From JBBRYW01 sp038237235 (GTDB lineage: Bacteria; Actinomycetota; Thermoleophilia; Gaiellales; Gaiellaceae), in NCBI GenBank assembly GCA_038237235.1, contig JBBRYW010000037.1:1-24146 (forward strand): DNA of 24,146 bases, written 5' to 3'. The notes under the pieces were generated by a model that was not told the origin of the DNA, ran no database searches, and saw nothing but the letters and a program-made list of their open reading frames with translations. This document shows positions 7,866 through 15,661 of the stretch, piece after piece. How positions within the stretch are numbered: the first letter of the stretch is position 1; every line of letters starts with the position of its first letter. The translations under genes were made by a program, and so were the position numbers.

Positions 7866-8072
7866 TTACGGCGGCGAAAGATTCGGCATTCCCGGATCGA
7901 TCGCGTTCGCGTGCTTCGCGTTCACTCCCGTCGAGCGCTCCGACGTGGAGCGCCCGTTGCTGAGGTGGCCTACCTGCTTGTCGTGCCGTCCACTGTTTCC
8001 CTGAGCCACGCCAGGTGTATGCGCCGACGTATCGTGTTTCACGTCGGCCTTGCCCGTCTTGATCCTCGCCAT
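7866..8072 (-). CDS. 68-aa hydrophilic, probably disordered protein
   Basis: This small protein is rich in Ser, Thr, His, Asn, Gly and Lys, has no Cys, Trp, Tyr or Phe and no hydrophobic core, so it is probably intrinsically disordered. It ends in a distinctive tail (STGVNAKHANAIDPGMPNLS plus PP). The ATG at 8072 has AGGAG five bases upstream and lies 2 bp after the DUF5947 stop. That good ribosome binding site and tight packing between hydrogenase genes on both sides support a real gene. Five His residues might bind metal, but the spacing matches no known motif. The function is not known. Confidence 0.7.
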   Translation of the reverse strand: MARIKTGKADVKHDTSAHTPGVAQGNSGRHDKQVGHLSNGRSTSERSTGVNAKHANAIDPGMPNLSPP

Positions 8073-8074
8073 GT

Positions 8075-8776
8075 CTACTCCTTTCCTTGCTGAACTAACC
8101 GGTCGACCTTGACGCGGGCGCCGGCCTTCGTGAACGCCTTGCCGCTCCGTCGCAGGTCTGCGAAGAAGCGGTCGATCTCCTCCCACACGTCCTTACCTCC
8201 GTTGAACCCCTTCCAGCGCGTCCGGATCAGTCCCACGAGGGCATACGCGCGGTCGACCGGCACCAACCAGTGCTCCCGCGCGCCGTTCGCCCGATGCACG
8301 AGGAGTGCCTCCACGTCCGCCTCCAGCTCCTGGAGAATCGGGTTCCGCGCCGCGAGCTCGTCCCAGGAGGCCAGCTCGAGCAGCGACTCCGTCGCGCCGA
8401 GCGGGCTGGGGTAGAAGGCGACGATTCGCCCGGCCTGGGTGCTGTGAAAGAAGAACGCGATGTCGACCGGGAGGCGCAGGTTGTTCCAGAGCAGCTCGTC
8501 GAGGTCGAAGTCGACGACGTTGCGGCTGCGGTCCGGGATCAGCCGGTAGTGCCCTCCGCCTGCCGCGTTGCTGTCCATCAGCACCGTGCAGGCCCGGCAG
8601 GCGCACAGCAACCGCTGCTTCTGGAGATCGAGCATGTGACGGTGCTCGTCCGGGACCGCCTCGCCGCAGAGCTCGCAGACCTCCTCTGTGACCGCGGCAG
8701 GGGCTGCGGCGGGCGCTGCACGGGCGAGTTGGCGCAGCCGCGAGAGCGGGGGCGGGTGCACTGAGATCTCGGTCAT
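8075..8776 (-). CDS. DUF5947-family protein with Cys-rich N terminus
   Basis: This 233-residue protein has a flexible Ala/Pro linker (about 17-30) followed by a treble-clef-like metal site: Cys34-x2-Cys37, His45 and His47, then Cys58-x-Cys60-x2-Cys63. The motif CELCGEAVPDEHRHMLD is typical of the DUF5947 family found in actinobacterial hydrogenase operons. The rest is a mixed alpha/beta domain with aromatic segments (DVWEEIDRFFADLRRSGKAF at about 197-216). The four to six Cys residues could hold Zn or an Fe-S cluster; the sequence cannot decide. The ATG overlaps the stop of the NifU/Rieske-like gene as ATGA. A role in hydrogenase assembly or electron transfer is inferred from context only. 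Confidence 0.8.
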   Translation of the reverse strand: MTEISVHPPPLSRLRQLARAAPAAAPAAVTEEVCELCGEAVPDEHRHMLDLQKQRLLCACRACTVLMDSNAAGGGHYRLIPDRSRNVVDFDLDELLWNNLRLPVDIAFFFHSTQAGRIVAFYPSPLGATESLLELASWDELAARNPILQELEADVEALLVHRANGAREHWLVPVDRAYALVGLIRTRWKGFNGGKDVWEEIDRFFADLRRSGKAFTKAGARVKVDRLVQQGKE

Positions 8777-9618
8777 ACCACGGCCGCCGGTAGCGCCACC
8801 TTGATCAGGCCCGATTCGGCTGCCAGCAGCGGGACGGGCTCCAGGAAGAGCTGAGGCTCGTCGAGGCACCGACCGGCCCGCCGGACGTCGTAGCGGTGGC
8901 CGCATGCCGGGCAGACGAGCTCACCGTCTCGCAGCGCTCCTCCGGCGAGCGGGTCCGAGCAGCCGGCACATCGGTCGCGGTATGCGTAGTCCGTGTCGTC
9001 GAGCCGCACGAAGAGCAGTGACTCGCCCGCGACTTCCTTCGCGAGCTGCCCGCCTCCGGCGAGCTGCGGCAACGCCCCGACCATGGTCCACTCGGGGCCG
9101 CCGGCGTCAGGCTCCTCGCGCCGAAGGGACCCGATCTGAAGCAGCGCCGGCTTGGGCTCGGCGACACCCTCGGCCTCGACCCCTTCGATGTCGGGGGCGG
9201 CTTTGCGAATCGCGTCCTCGATCGCAAGCCTCAGCGTTGCCGCCGACGACGGGCAGCCGTCACAACTACCGGCGAGCCGGAGCCGCACGATTCCCTCCTG
9301 GACGCCGAGCAACTCGACGTCCCCGCCGTGCGATCCGAGGTAGGGCCGCACCTCGTCAAGCGCCCGCTGGACGCGCGTCTCGAGGCCGACCGGGTGAAGG
9401 TCGTGAACGAGCAGCAGGTGCGAGATCAGCTCGTCACCGGCAAGGCTCTCCCCGACCGCTCCTCCCTCGACGAGCCGCCGGAGCCCATCGCCATAGAGCT
9501 CGAGAAGCGCCTGCACCGTCTCCATGGCGAGCGAGCGCGCCGGCTCGTCGAGGCCCTCGACCTCAGCGAGGAGGGCCTCGATCCGGCCGACGCGCTCGCG
9601 TGCGTCCAGGTCGTCCAC
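8773..9618 (-). CDS. hhyE: NifU-domain / Rieske-like fusion protein (HhyE-like)
   Basis: This 281-residue protein combines three parts. An N-terminal helical region (1-80) is followed by a NifU C-terminal-type domain (about 82-150) with the Fe-S motif Cys119-x2-Cys122 in SCDGCPSS. The C-terminal part (about 176-275) has a Rieske-like fold signature, but the usual CxH and CxxH ligands appear as Cys217-x2-Cys220 and Cys236-x2-Cys239-x-His241, with an extra Cys251. Mycobacterial group 1h operons encode a comparable Fe-S protein, HhyE, proposed to pass electrons from the hydrogenase to the respiratory chain; the symbol is assigned by that analogy. The start is GTG at 9618 with only a weak ribosome binding site, 36 bp after the large-subunit stop, so the exact start is uncertain. 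Confidence 0.85.
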   Translation of the reverse strand: MDDLDARERVGRIEALLAEVEGLDEPARSLAMETVQALLELYGDGLRRLVEGGAVGESLAGDELISHLLLVHDLHPVGLETRVQRALDEVRPYLGSHGGDVELLGVQEGIVRLRLAGSCDGCPSSAATLRLAIEDAIRKAAPDIEGVEAEGVAEPKPALLQIGSLRREEPDAGGPEWTMVGALPQLAGGGQLAKEVAGESLLFVRLDDTDYAYRDRCAGCSDPLAGGALRDGELVCPACGHRYDVRRAGRCLDEPQLFLEPVPLLAAESGLIKVALPAAVV

Positions 9619-9654
9619 TAAGACACCGCTTTGGAACTGATCGCCGCCACTGTC

Positions 9655-11448
9655 CTACGTGCTCCCGCCGGCACCGAGCATGGGTGAGTGCACGCGCTCG
9701 AGCGTCTTGCCGTTGCCGAGGTACATGTGCACGCCGCACGGCAGGCACGGGTCGAAGCTCCGCACCGTCCGCATGATGTCGATCCCGCGGAAGTTCGCCT
9801 GGTCGTTCTCCTCGTGGATCTTGAGGCCCTGCACGGCGTCCTCGTAGGGGCCCGGCGTGCCGAAGTGGTCGCGCGGGCTCGCGTTCCACGGAGTCGGGGG
9901 GTACGGATGGTAGTTGGCGATCTTGCCGTCGCGGATCACGAGGTGGTGGGACAACACTCCCCGGACCGCCTCATGGAAGCCGCACCCGATCGCCTCATCG
10001 GGCACCTCGAAGTTCTCGAACGTCTTCGTATTGCCTTGCCGCACCTCGCCGAGCGCCTTCTCGCAGAACATGAGCGCCATCGCCGCCGCATAGCCGACGA
10101 AGTAGACTCGCGCGCGGTCGCGCTCGATCGTGTTCGACCACTGCGGGACCTTCCACTCGAACGTCATCTCGGGCAGCTGAGCCGAGCGGGGTAGGTTGAT
10201 CTGCACGCTCGAGCCGGTCGACTTGACGTAGGGGGTGTCGACGAGCCCGGCGAGCGACGTCGCCCACAGGCGTGCAAGCGCGCCGCCGCCCGTGTCGAGA
10301 GCGAGATGATCGCCCGTCCGCTTGTCGAACCAGCGGGGACTCATGACCCAGCTGTAGTTGCCGCCTTCGAGGTCTCGCTTCTGCGGCTTCGGCAGGGTCG
10401 TCTGATTCCACGGGTGAGTCCTGTCGACCGGGTTGCCGAGCGGGTCGTTCGGCACGAACATCTCCTCGTTCGACCAGTCCTGGTAGTACGAGCTGCCGAG
10501 CAGGATGCGAATGCCGAGATTGATGTCGAGGAGGCTCGTCGTGATGAGCTCGCCGTCCACGATGATGCCGGGCGTCACGTACTGCCGCCGGCCCCAGTCC
10601 TCCATCGTCCGGTAGCGGTAGTCGCAGTAGTTCGGGTCCTGGAACGCTCCCCAGCAGTTAAGCAGGATCCGCCGGTTGCCGACCTGCTCGTAGCCCGGCA
10701 GAGCCTCGTAGAAGAAGTTGAAGACATCGTCGTTCAGCGGTATGGAGCGCTTGACGAAGTCCATGGTGCGCATCAACCGAACGAGGTAGTCGGTGAAGAG
10801 CTGAGGCGTCGCCACTGTCCCCGTTCCGCCCGGATACACCGTCGACGGATGGACATGCCGCCCCTCCATGAGGCAGAACATCTCCCGCGTCACCCGGCTG
10901 AACTCGAGCGCCTCCTTGTAGATGTCGCCCTCGAACGGGTTGAAGGCGCGCATGATGTCCGCGATCGTCTTGTAGCCGTGGATCTCGGCGTTCGGCGCCG
11001 AGGTCTTCTCGGCCTTCGCGAGCAGACCTGGATTCGTGGTCTTCACCATCTGCTCGCAGAAGTCGACGAAGATCAGGTTGTCCTGGAAGAGCGTGTGGTC
11101 GAACATGTACTCGGCCGCCTCGCCGAGGTTGTAGATCCACTCCGCGAGGGGAGGCGGCTTGACGCCGTAGGCCATGTTCTGGGCGTAGATGGAGCAGACG
11201 GCGTGGTTGTCGCCGCAGATGCCGCAGATGCGGCTCGTGATGAAATGCGCGTCGCGGGGGTCCTTCCCCTTCATGAAGACGCTGTAGCCGCGGAAGATCG
11301 AGGACGTGCTCTTGCACTCGATCACCTCGCGGTTGTCGAAGTCGATCTTGGTGTAGATGCCGAGGTTCCCGACGATTCGAGTCATCGGATCCCAGGACAT
11401 GTCGACGATGTTCCTGGTCTCGGGCCGAACCTTCTCTCTCGTGGCCAC
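9655..11448 (-). CDS. hhyL: [NiFe]-hydrogenase large subunit, group 1h (actinobacterial type)
   Basis: This 597-residue catalytic subunit oxidises H2 at a Ni-Fe(CN)2CO site. The N-terminal L1 motif is RICGICGDNH (73-82; Cys75 and Cys78 are ligands), and the C-terminal L2 motif is DPCLPCGVH (566-574; Cys568 and Cys571). The 23 residues after His574 are the expected cleaved tail, so the protease encoded in the operon has a substrate. Overall sequence (for example HFITSRICGICGDNHAVCSI) and length match the group 1h/5 high-affinity hydrogenases of actinobacteria, known for scavenging atmospheric H2 in air. The start is GTG with a GAGGGGG-type ribosome binding site; the gene begins 14 bp after the small-subunit stop. 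No signal or membrane segment is present, so it acts on the cytoplasmic side. Confidence 0.97.
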   Translation of the reverse strand: MATREKVRPETRNIVDMSWDPMTRIVGNLGIYTKIDFDNREVIECKSTSSIFRGYSVFMKGKDPRDAHFITSRICGICGDNHAVCSIYAQNMAYGVKPPPLAEWIYNLGEAAEYMFDHTLFQDNLIFVDFCEQMVKTTNPGLLAKAEKTSAPNAEIHGYKTIADIMRAFNPFEGDIYKEALEFSRVTREMFCLMEGRHVHPSTVYPGGTGTVATPQLFTDYLVRLMRTMDFVKRSIPLNDDVFNFFYEALPGYEQVGNRRILLNCWGAFQDPNYCDYRYRTMEDWGRRQYVTPGIIVDGELITTSLLDINLGIRILLGSSYYQDWSNEEMFVPNDPLGNPVDRTHPWNQTTLPKPQKRDLEGGNYSWVMSPRWFDKRTGDHLALDTGGGALARLWATSLAGLVDTPYVKSTGSSVQINLPRSAQLPEMTFEWKVPQWSNTIERDRARVYFVGYAAAMALMFCEKALGEVRQGNTKTFENFEVPDEAIGCGFHEAVRGVLSHHLVIRDGKIANYHPYPPTPWNASPRDHFGTPGPYEDAVQGLKIHEENDQANFRGIDIMRTVRSFDPCLPCGVHMYLGNGKTLERVHSPMLGAGGST

Positions 11449-11462
11449 CGTTCGCCCCCTCT

Positions 11463-12530
11463 CTAGGCCCGAGGCCAGCGCGGCTGGTAGCCGCTCGTCA
11501 GCTCGGGCTTGTTATGACGCCACTTGGGCTCTTTGTTGACCGTGCTGTTGGTGATCCCGCGCATCTTCCTGATGAACGGGCCGTAGGTTCCGATCATCGT
11601 GCTGGACATGGTCGCGCCGGGTGGCTCGTCCATGAACGGCATGAACTTGTCGGGGAAGCCGGGCATCGTGCAGCCGATGCAGATGCCGCCCACGTTGGGG
11701 CAGCCGCCGACGCCGTCCATCCAGCCGCGCTTGGTCACGTTGCAGTTGACGACCGGGCCCCAGCAGCCGATCTTGACCTGGCACTTGGGCGAGTTGTAGT
11801 CCTTCGCGAAGTCTCCCTGCTCGTAGTAGCCGGCTCGGTCGCAGCCCTCGTGCACCGTCTTGCCGAAGAGCCACGTCGGGCGGAGCGCCTCGTCGAGCGG
11901 GATCGTCGGAGCGAGCCCGGCGGCCTGATAGAGCAACCAGGTCAGCGTCTCCATGAAGTTGTCCGGCTGGACGGGGCAGCCGGGGATGTTGACGATCGGT
12001 AGCCCACCGGCCGATCGGAAGTCCCAGCCGAGGTAGTCGGCGAGGCCCATCGCACCGGTCGGGTTGCCCGCCATCGCGTGGATGCCGCCGTAGGTCGCGC
12101 AGGTACCGACCGCGACGACGCCCCAGGCGCCGGGCGCGAGTCGGTCGATCCACTCGTTGACGGTGATCGGCTCGCCCGTGACCGGGTCGTTGCCCATCGA
12201 CGTCCAGTAGCCGTCGCCGTTGATCCGCTCGTTCGGGATCGAGCCCTCGACGACGAGGACGTAGGGCGCGCCGAGCTCGCCGCGCTCGGCGGCGCGAAAC
12301 GGGGCCAGGAACTCTTCTCCGCCGAGGCTCGGATCGAGGACCTTGTTGTGGATGTGCACCTTGGGCAGACCCGGGATCAGCCCGAGCACTACCTCCTCGA
12401 GCGCCGGCAACCTCGCGGCCGTGATCGAGACCGTGTCGCCGTCGCAGCTCAGCCCTTCCGACGTCCAGAGGATATGGACCTCCTCGACGCCGCTCGGCGC
12501 CGGTGTCTTCGGTGTCTCCGTAATCGTCAT
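11463..12530 (-). CDS. hhyS: [NiFe]-hydrogenase small subunit, group 1h
   Basis: This 355-residue electron-transfer subunit begins without a twin-arginine signal peptide, so the enzyme is cytoplasmic or attached to the inner face of the membrane. The proximal cluster motif reads Ser-Cys29-Asp-Gly-Asp32, then Cys144 and Cys185. Asp32 takes the place of the usual second Cys, as in the structurally characterised actinobacterial hydrogenase of Ralstonia eutropha. The distal site is His227, Cys230, Cys250, Cys256. The medial site has four Cys candidates (Cys263, 277, 284, 287), which fits a [4Fe-4S] rather than a [3Fe-4S] medial cluster. The C terminus has no membrane helix. ATG at 12530 overlaps the hypA stop as ATGA. 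Confidence 0.97.
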   Translation of the reverse strand: MTITETPKTPAPSGVEEVHILWTSEGLSCDGDTVSITAARLPALEEVVLGLIPGLPKVHIHNKVLDPSLGGEEFLAPFRAAERGELGAPYVLVVEGSIPNERINGDGYWTSMGNDPVTGEPITVNEWIDRLAPGAWGVVAVGTCATYGGIHAMAGNPTGAMGLADYLGWDFRSAGGLPIVNIPGCPVQPDNFMETLTWLLYQAAGLAPTIPLDEALRPTWLFGKTVHEGCDRAGYYEQGDFAKDYNSPKCQVKIGCWGPVVNCNVTKRGWMDGVGGCPNVGGICIGCTMPGFPDKFMPFMDEPPGATMSSTMIGTYGPFIRKMRGITNSTVNKEPKWRHNKPELTSGYQPRWPRA

Positions 12531-12913
12531 ACGCCTTGCCTCCCTTTCCCGGCTCCTACCAGGCTCGCCGTCTCGGAATCGTCGTCGACCTCGAGCGAGT
12601 CGACGAGCATCTCTTCACCTCTCAGTACCTCCACGTGCAGGTTCCCACACTCGCCGCACGAAAGCGGAAAGTCCTGCGACCGGGTCGTCTGCCCGCAGAT
12701 CGAGCAGAGAACCTCCACCGGAACATCCTCGATCGCGAGCTCCGCGCCCTCGACCACCGTCCCTGCTGCGACCAGCTCGAAGCTGAACGCGAGGGCGGAG
12801 GGGACGACTTGACGCAGGTGGCCGATCTTCACCTCGACCTTCGTCACACGTCGTGAGCCCGCATGGTTGCACGCGATCCGCACGATCGAATCTGCGATCG
12901 ACAGCTCGTGCAC
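12527..12913 (-). CDS. hypA: Hydrogenase nickel chaperone HypA
   Basis: HypA delivers Ni to the large-subunit precursor with HypB. The 128-residue protein begins MHELS, which supplies the N-terminal Ni ligand His2, and has the structural zinc site Cys70-x2-Cys73 and Cys86-x2-Cys89 (CSICG and CGECG). The start is GTG at 12913, decided by the universally conserved HELS start and by a one-base overlap with the hypE stop (TAGTG). The C terminus is slightly longer than usual (family about 113-120 aa). A longer open frame upstream is an out-of-frame shadow of hypE. Confidence 0.95.
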   Translation of the reverse strand: MHELSIADSIVRIACNHAGSRRVTKVEVKIGHLRQVVPSALAFSFELVAAGTVVEGAELAIEDVPVEVLCSICGQTTRSQDFPLSCGECGNLHVEVLRGEEMLVDSLEVDDDSETASLVGAGKGRQGV

Positions 12914-14007
12914 TAGCAGATCCTCGGCAGGGGATCGCCGACCAGGAGATCCATCACGCGGCGGCCGCCGAAAGCAGTCTCGACCAGCACCATCCCCGGC
13001 GGCTCGGTCCTCACCTCTCCGATCTCCGCCGCGTCCTCGCACCCCGGCACGGACTGAAGCGCCGCAAGCGCCTCCGCCGCGTCCTCCGGAGCGACGATGG
13101 CGACGAGCTTTCCCTCGTTCGCGACGTACATCGGGTCGATGCCGAGAATATCGCAGGCCCCGAGCACAGCCGGCCGGACCGGGACAGACGCTTCCCGGAC
13201 GATGACGGCGACGCCCGAGGCACGGGCAAGCTCGTTGACGACCGTCGCGACGCCGCCCCGGGTCGCGTCGCGGAGGCACCGGAGCGACGGGCCGACGGCG
13301 TCGAGCAACGCATCCACGGCCGGCCAGAGCGACCTCGTGTCGGACTCGACCGGCGCGTCCAGCTCGAACTCGCCGCGCGCGAGCATGACAGCGGTGCCGT
13401 GGTCGCCGACAGATCCCGAGACGAGAATCCGGTCGCCGGGCTGCAGCGACGTGGGCGAAAGTGACGCGCGGTCGTCGATCCGCCCGATCCCCGTCGTCGT
13501 GACATACATTCCGTCGGCGTGCCCCCGCTCGACGACCTTCGTGTCGCCGGCGACGATGTCCACACCGGCCGCGGACGCCGCCGCAGCGATCGCGTCGACC
13601 TCGGCCCGGAGCTCGTCGGCGGGGAGACCCTCCTCGAGAACCAGCGAGAGCGTGAGAGCGAGCGGCCTCGCACCCGAGACCGCGAGGTCGTTTACCGTTC
13701 CGTTCACGGCCAGCTCGCCGATCGAGCCACCGGCGAACCGGAGCGGCTTGACGACGAAGCTGTCGGTCGTCATTGCCAGACCGATCCCGTCGATCGAGAT
13801 CGTCCCCGCGTCGTCGAGCTGACGGAGCGGCTCGGAGTCGAAGGCCGGCGCAAACAGCCCCTCGACGAGCGTCGCGGTCGCTTTTCCGCCGGCGCCATGC
13901 GCCATCGTGATCCGTTTTTCCTTGAATCGCGGGGGCTTCGATCTGACGCGCTCGATCAGTGCGAGCGCCTCGCGCTCACGATCCTGCGTGACCTCCCCGC
14001 CGGGCAC
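12913..14007 (-). CDS. hypE: Carbamoyl-phosphate-derived cyanide synthase HypE
   Basis: HypE dehydrates the thiocarbamate made by HypF on its C-terminal Cys to thiocyanate, the donor of the CN ligands. The 364-residue protein has the ATP-grasping PurM/AIRS fold motifs AHGAGGKAT (36-44) and the conserved TTDSFVVKPLRFAGG segment, and it ends in the canonical PRIC with Cys364 as the last residue. The start is GTG at 14007, overlapping the hypD stop by one base (TAGTG). The N-terminal extension of about 30 charged residues (TQDREREALALIERVRSKPP) precedes the normal HypE start region and is longer than in E. coli HypE, so a later start is possible. Confidence 0.95.
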   Translation of the reverse strand: MPGGEVTQDREREALALIERVRSKPPRFKEKRITMAHGAGGKATATLVEGLFAPAFDSEPLRQLDDAGTISIDGIGLAMTTDSFVVKPLRFAGGSIGELAVNGTVNDLAVSGARPLALTLSLVLEEGLPADELRAEVDAIAAAASAAGVDIVAGDTKVVERGHADGMYVTTTGIGRIDDRASLSPTSLQPGDRILVSGSVGDHGTAVMLARGEFELDAPVESDTRSLWPAVDALLDAVGPSLRCLRDATRGGVATVVNELARASGVAVIVREASVPVRPAVLGACDILGIDPMYVANEGKLVAIVAPEDAAEALAALQSVPGCEDAAEIGEVRTEPPGMVLVETAFGGRRVMDLLVGDPLPRIC

Positions 14008-15122
14008 TAGACGACCTGCCGCTCGCGCGCGAAGCGCCCGTAGTTGTAGTAGGCCGCGCACGCGCCCTCCGACGAGACCATGCACGTGCCGATGGGGCGC
14101 TCGGGGGTGCAGGCCGTGCCGAACACCTTGCACTCCCACGGCTTGATTACGCCCTTCAGCACCTCGCCGCACTGGCACGCCTTCGGGTCGGCGACCCTGA
14201 CGCCCGGCACCGAGTAGCGAAGCTCGGCGTCGAATTCACTGTAGGCGTCCGAAAGCTTCAGCCCGCTGTGGGAGATGAAGCCGAGCCCGCGCCACTCGAA
14301 GTGCGGCCGCAGCTCGAAGACCTCAGCCAGGACTTTGAGCGCCTGGGGATTCCCGTCGTAGGGGACCACCCGCTTGTACTGGTTCTCGACCTCGCAGCGG
14401 CCGTCGGCCAACTGCTGCAGCACCATGTACACCGCCTGCAGCAGATCGAGCGGCTCGAAGCCGGAGATCACGATCGGCTTGCCGTAGTCGGCCGGGATGA
14501 ACTCGAACGGGCGCGCGCCCACGACTGTCGAGACGTGACCCGGCCCGATGAAGCCGTCGAGCCGGAGGTCCGGCGACTCGAGCAGCGCGCGGAGCGGCGG
14601 CACGATCGTGACGTGGTTGCAGAAGCAGAAGAAGTTCGCGATGCCCTCGGCCTTCGCCCGCATCAGGGTCAAAGCCGTCGAGGGTGCGGTCGTCTCGAAG
14701 CCGATCGCGAAGAACACGACGTCGCGGTCGGGGTTCTCCCTCGCGATCCGCAGCGCGTCGAGCGGGGAGTAGACCATGCGCACGTCGGCGCCGCCCGCTT
14801 TCGCGTCGAGCAGCGTCTCCTCGCCGCCGGGCACACGCATCATGTCGCCGAAGCAGGTGAAGATCACCCCCTCTTCTTTCGCGACCGCGATCGCGTCGTC
14901 GACGCGCCCCATCGGGATCACGCAGACCGGGCACCCGGGCCCGTGCACGAGCTCCACGTTCTCGGGCAGAAGGTCGTCGACTCCGTACTTGTAGATCGTG
15001 TGCGTGTGGCCGCCGCAGACCTCCATCACCTTGTAATGGCGGCCCGGCTCGACGGTGGCAACGATCTCGCCCGCAAGGACGCGGCCGAGCTGGGCGTCGC
15101 GAAACTCGTCGACGAATTTCAC
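14007..15122 (-). CDS. hypD: Fe-S hydrogenase maturation scaffold HypD
   Basis: HypD holds the iron with HypC while the CN and CO ligands are attached. The 371-residue protein carries the family motifs EVCGGHTH (34-41, Cys36), GPGCPVC (61-67, Cys64 and Cys67) and a C-terminal Cys-rich segment (CQCGE, WECKVFGTAC and TCMVSSEGAC) that binds the [4Fe-4S] cluster. The start is GTG at 15122, overlapping the stop of the second HypC-like gene as GTGA. Length and motifs are typical. Confidence 0.97.
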   Translation of the reverse strand: MKFVDEFRDAQLGRVLAGEIVATVEPGRHYKVMEVCGGHTHTIYKYGVDDLLPENVELVHGPGCPVCVIPMGRVDDAIAVAKEEGVIFTCFGDMMRVPGGEETLLDAKAGGADVRMVYSPLDALRIARENPDRDVVFFAIGFETTAPSTALTLMRAKAEGIANFFCFCNHVTIVPPLRALLESPDLRLDGFIGPGHVSTVVGARPFEFIPADYGKPIVISGFEPLDLLQAVYMVLQQLADGRCEVENQYKRVVPYDGNPQALKVLAEVFELRPHFEWRGLGFISHSGLKLSDAYSEFDAELRYSVPGVRVADPKACQCGEVLKGVIKPWECKVFGTACTPERPIGTCMVSSEGACAAYYNYGRFARERQVV

Positions 15123-15349
15123 GCGGGCACCTCCGGCTCGAGAAGGGTGAGAGCAACTCCAGCGTGCACGAGGACGGCGGCGCCCGGCTCCACGGTGCCG
15201 ACGAGATCCATCAGCACCTCACTCCGCGCGCCCCCGGAGTCCGCGCACACTGCGATGCCGTCGAGCTGGCACTCGAGAACGCGCATGGGAACGCCCTCGT
15301 CCGAGCAGGTGATGCAGTGATCGGAGCCGCAGTCGGTCGCGGTGCTCAT
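15119..15349 (-). CDS. Second HypC/HupF-like protein with Cys-rich N terminus
   Basis: This 76-residue protein has a HypC-like C-terminal beta-barrel segment (VEPGAAVLVHAGVALTLLE, His62) that aligns by eye with the AGDWVLIHVGFAMSKID region of the neighbouring HypC. It lacks the essential Met-Cys start of HypC. Instead its N terminus is Cys/His-rich (Cys7, His11, Cys12, Cys15 in DCGSDHCITCSDE, then Cys27 and Cys35). Similar HCITCSDE proteins are found beside hypC in actinobacterial hydrogenase operons and are annotated as HypC/HybG/HupF family. It may be a chaperone variant or a metal-binding accessory; without the Cys2 ligand it should not act as a standard HypC. ATG overlaps the hypC stop (ATGA) and its stop overlaps the hypD GTG (GTGA). 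Confidence 0.85.
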   Translation of the reverse strand: MSTATDCGSDHCITCSDEGVPMRVLECQLDGIAVCADSGGARSEVLMDLVGTVEPGAAVLVHAGVALTLLEPEVPA

Positions 15350-15624
15350 TCGATCGCGCTCGTACTTAGATCCTCGAGCTCCTGCTCGTACGCGTCGCCC
15401 ATCTGCTCCAGCAGCGCGAGGGTGGCGTGCGCCTCCGTCTCGTCGATCTTGGACATGGCGAAGCCGACGTGGATGAGGACCCAGTCGCCTGCCCCGGCTC
15501 CACCTCCGCCGTTGTCCAGGAGCCCGATGTTGACGTTCCGCGCGACGCCGGCGATCTCGACCTTGGCCAGACGCCGCTCGGGGTCGACGATCTCGATCAC
15601 CTGCCCTGGAATAGCAAGGCACAC
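15346..15624 (-). CDS. hypC: Hydrogenase assembly chaperone HypC
   Basis: HypC carries the Fe(CN)2CO group with HypD and hands it to the large subunit. The 92-residue protein starts MCLAIPG, giving the essential N-terminal Cys2, and has His52 in VLIHVGFA. The start is GTG at 15624, fixed by this conserved N terminus and by a GGAAGGGAG ribosome binding site about 8 nt upstream; a longer frame begins at 15690 but would bury Cys2. A Gly-rich insertion (DNGGGGAGAGD, 37-47) sits between beta strands. It is the first gene of the minus-strand operon. Confidence 0.95.
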   Translation of the reverse strand: MCLAIPGQVIEIVDPERRLAKVEIAGVARNVNIGLLDNGGGGAGAGDWVLIHVGFAMSKIDETEAHATLALLEQMGDAYEQELEDLSTSAIE

Positions 15625-15661
15625 GAGCGGTACTCCCTTCCTCGGCGGGCCGCGAGGCGGG

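Noticed and set aside
10306..11466. Long plus-strand open frame opposite the hydrogenase large subunit
   Set aside because: It is an antisense shadow caused by high third-position GC; the minus strand encodes the conserved HhyL.
14268..15320. 350-aa plus-strand frame opposite hypD
   Set aside because: It is an antisense shadow: Arg/Glu/Val-rich with no domain, while hypD covers the same DNA.
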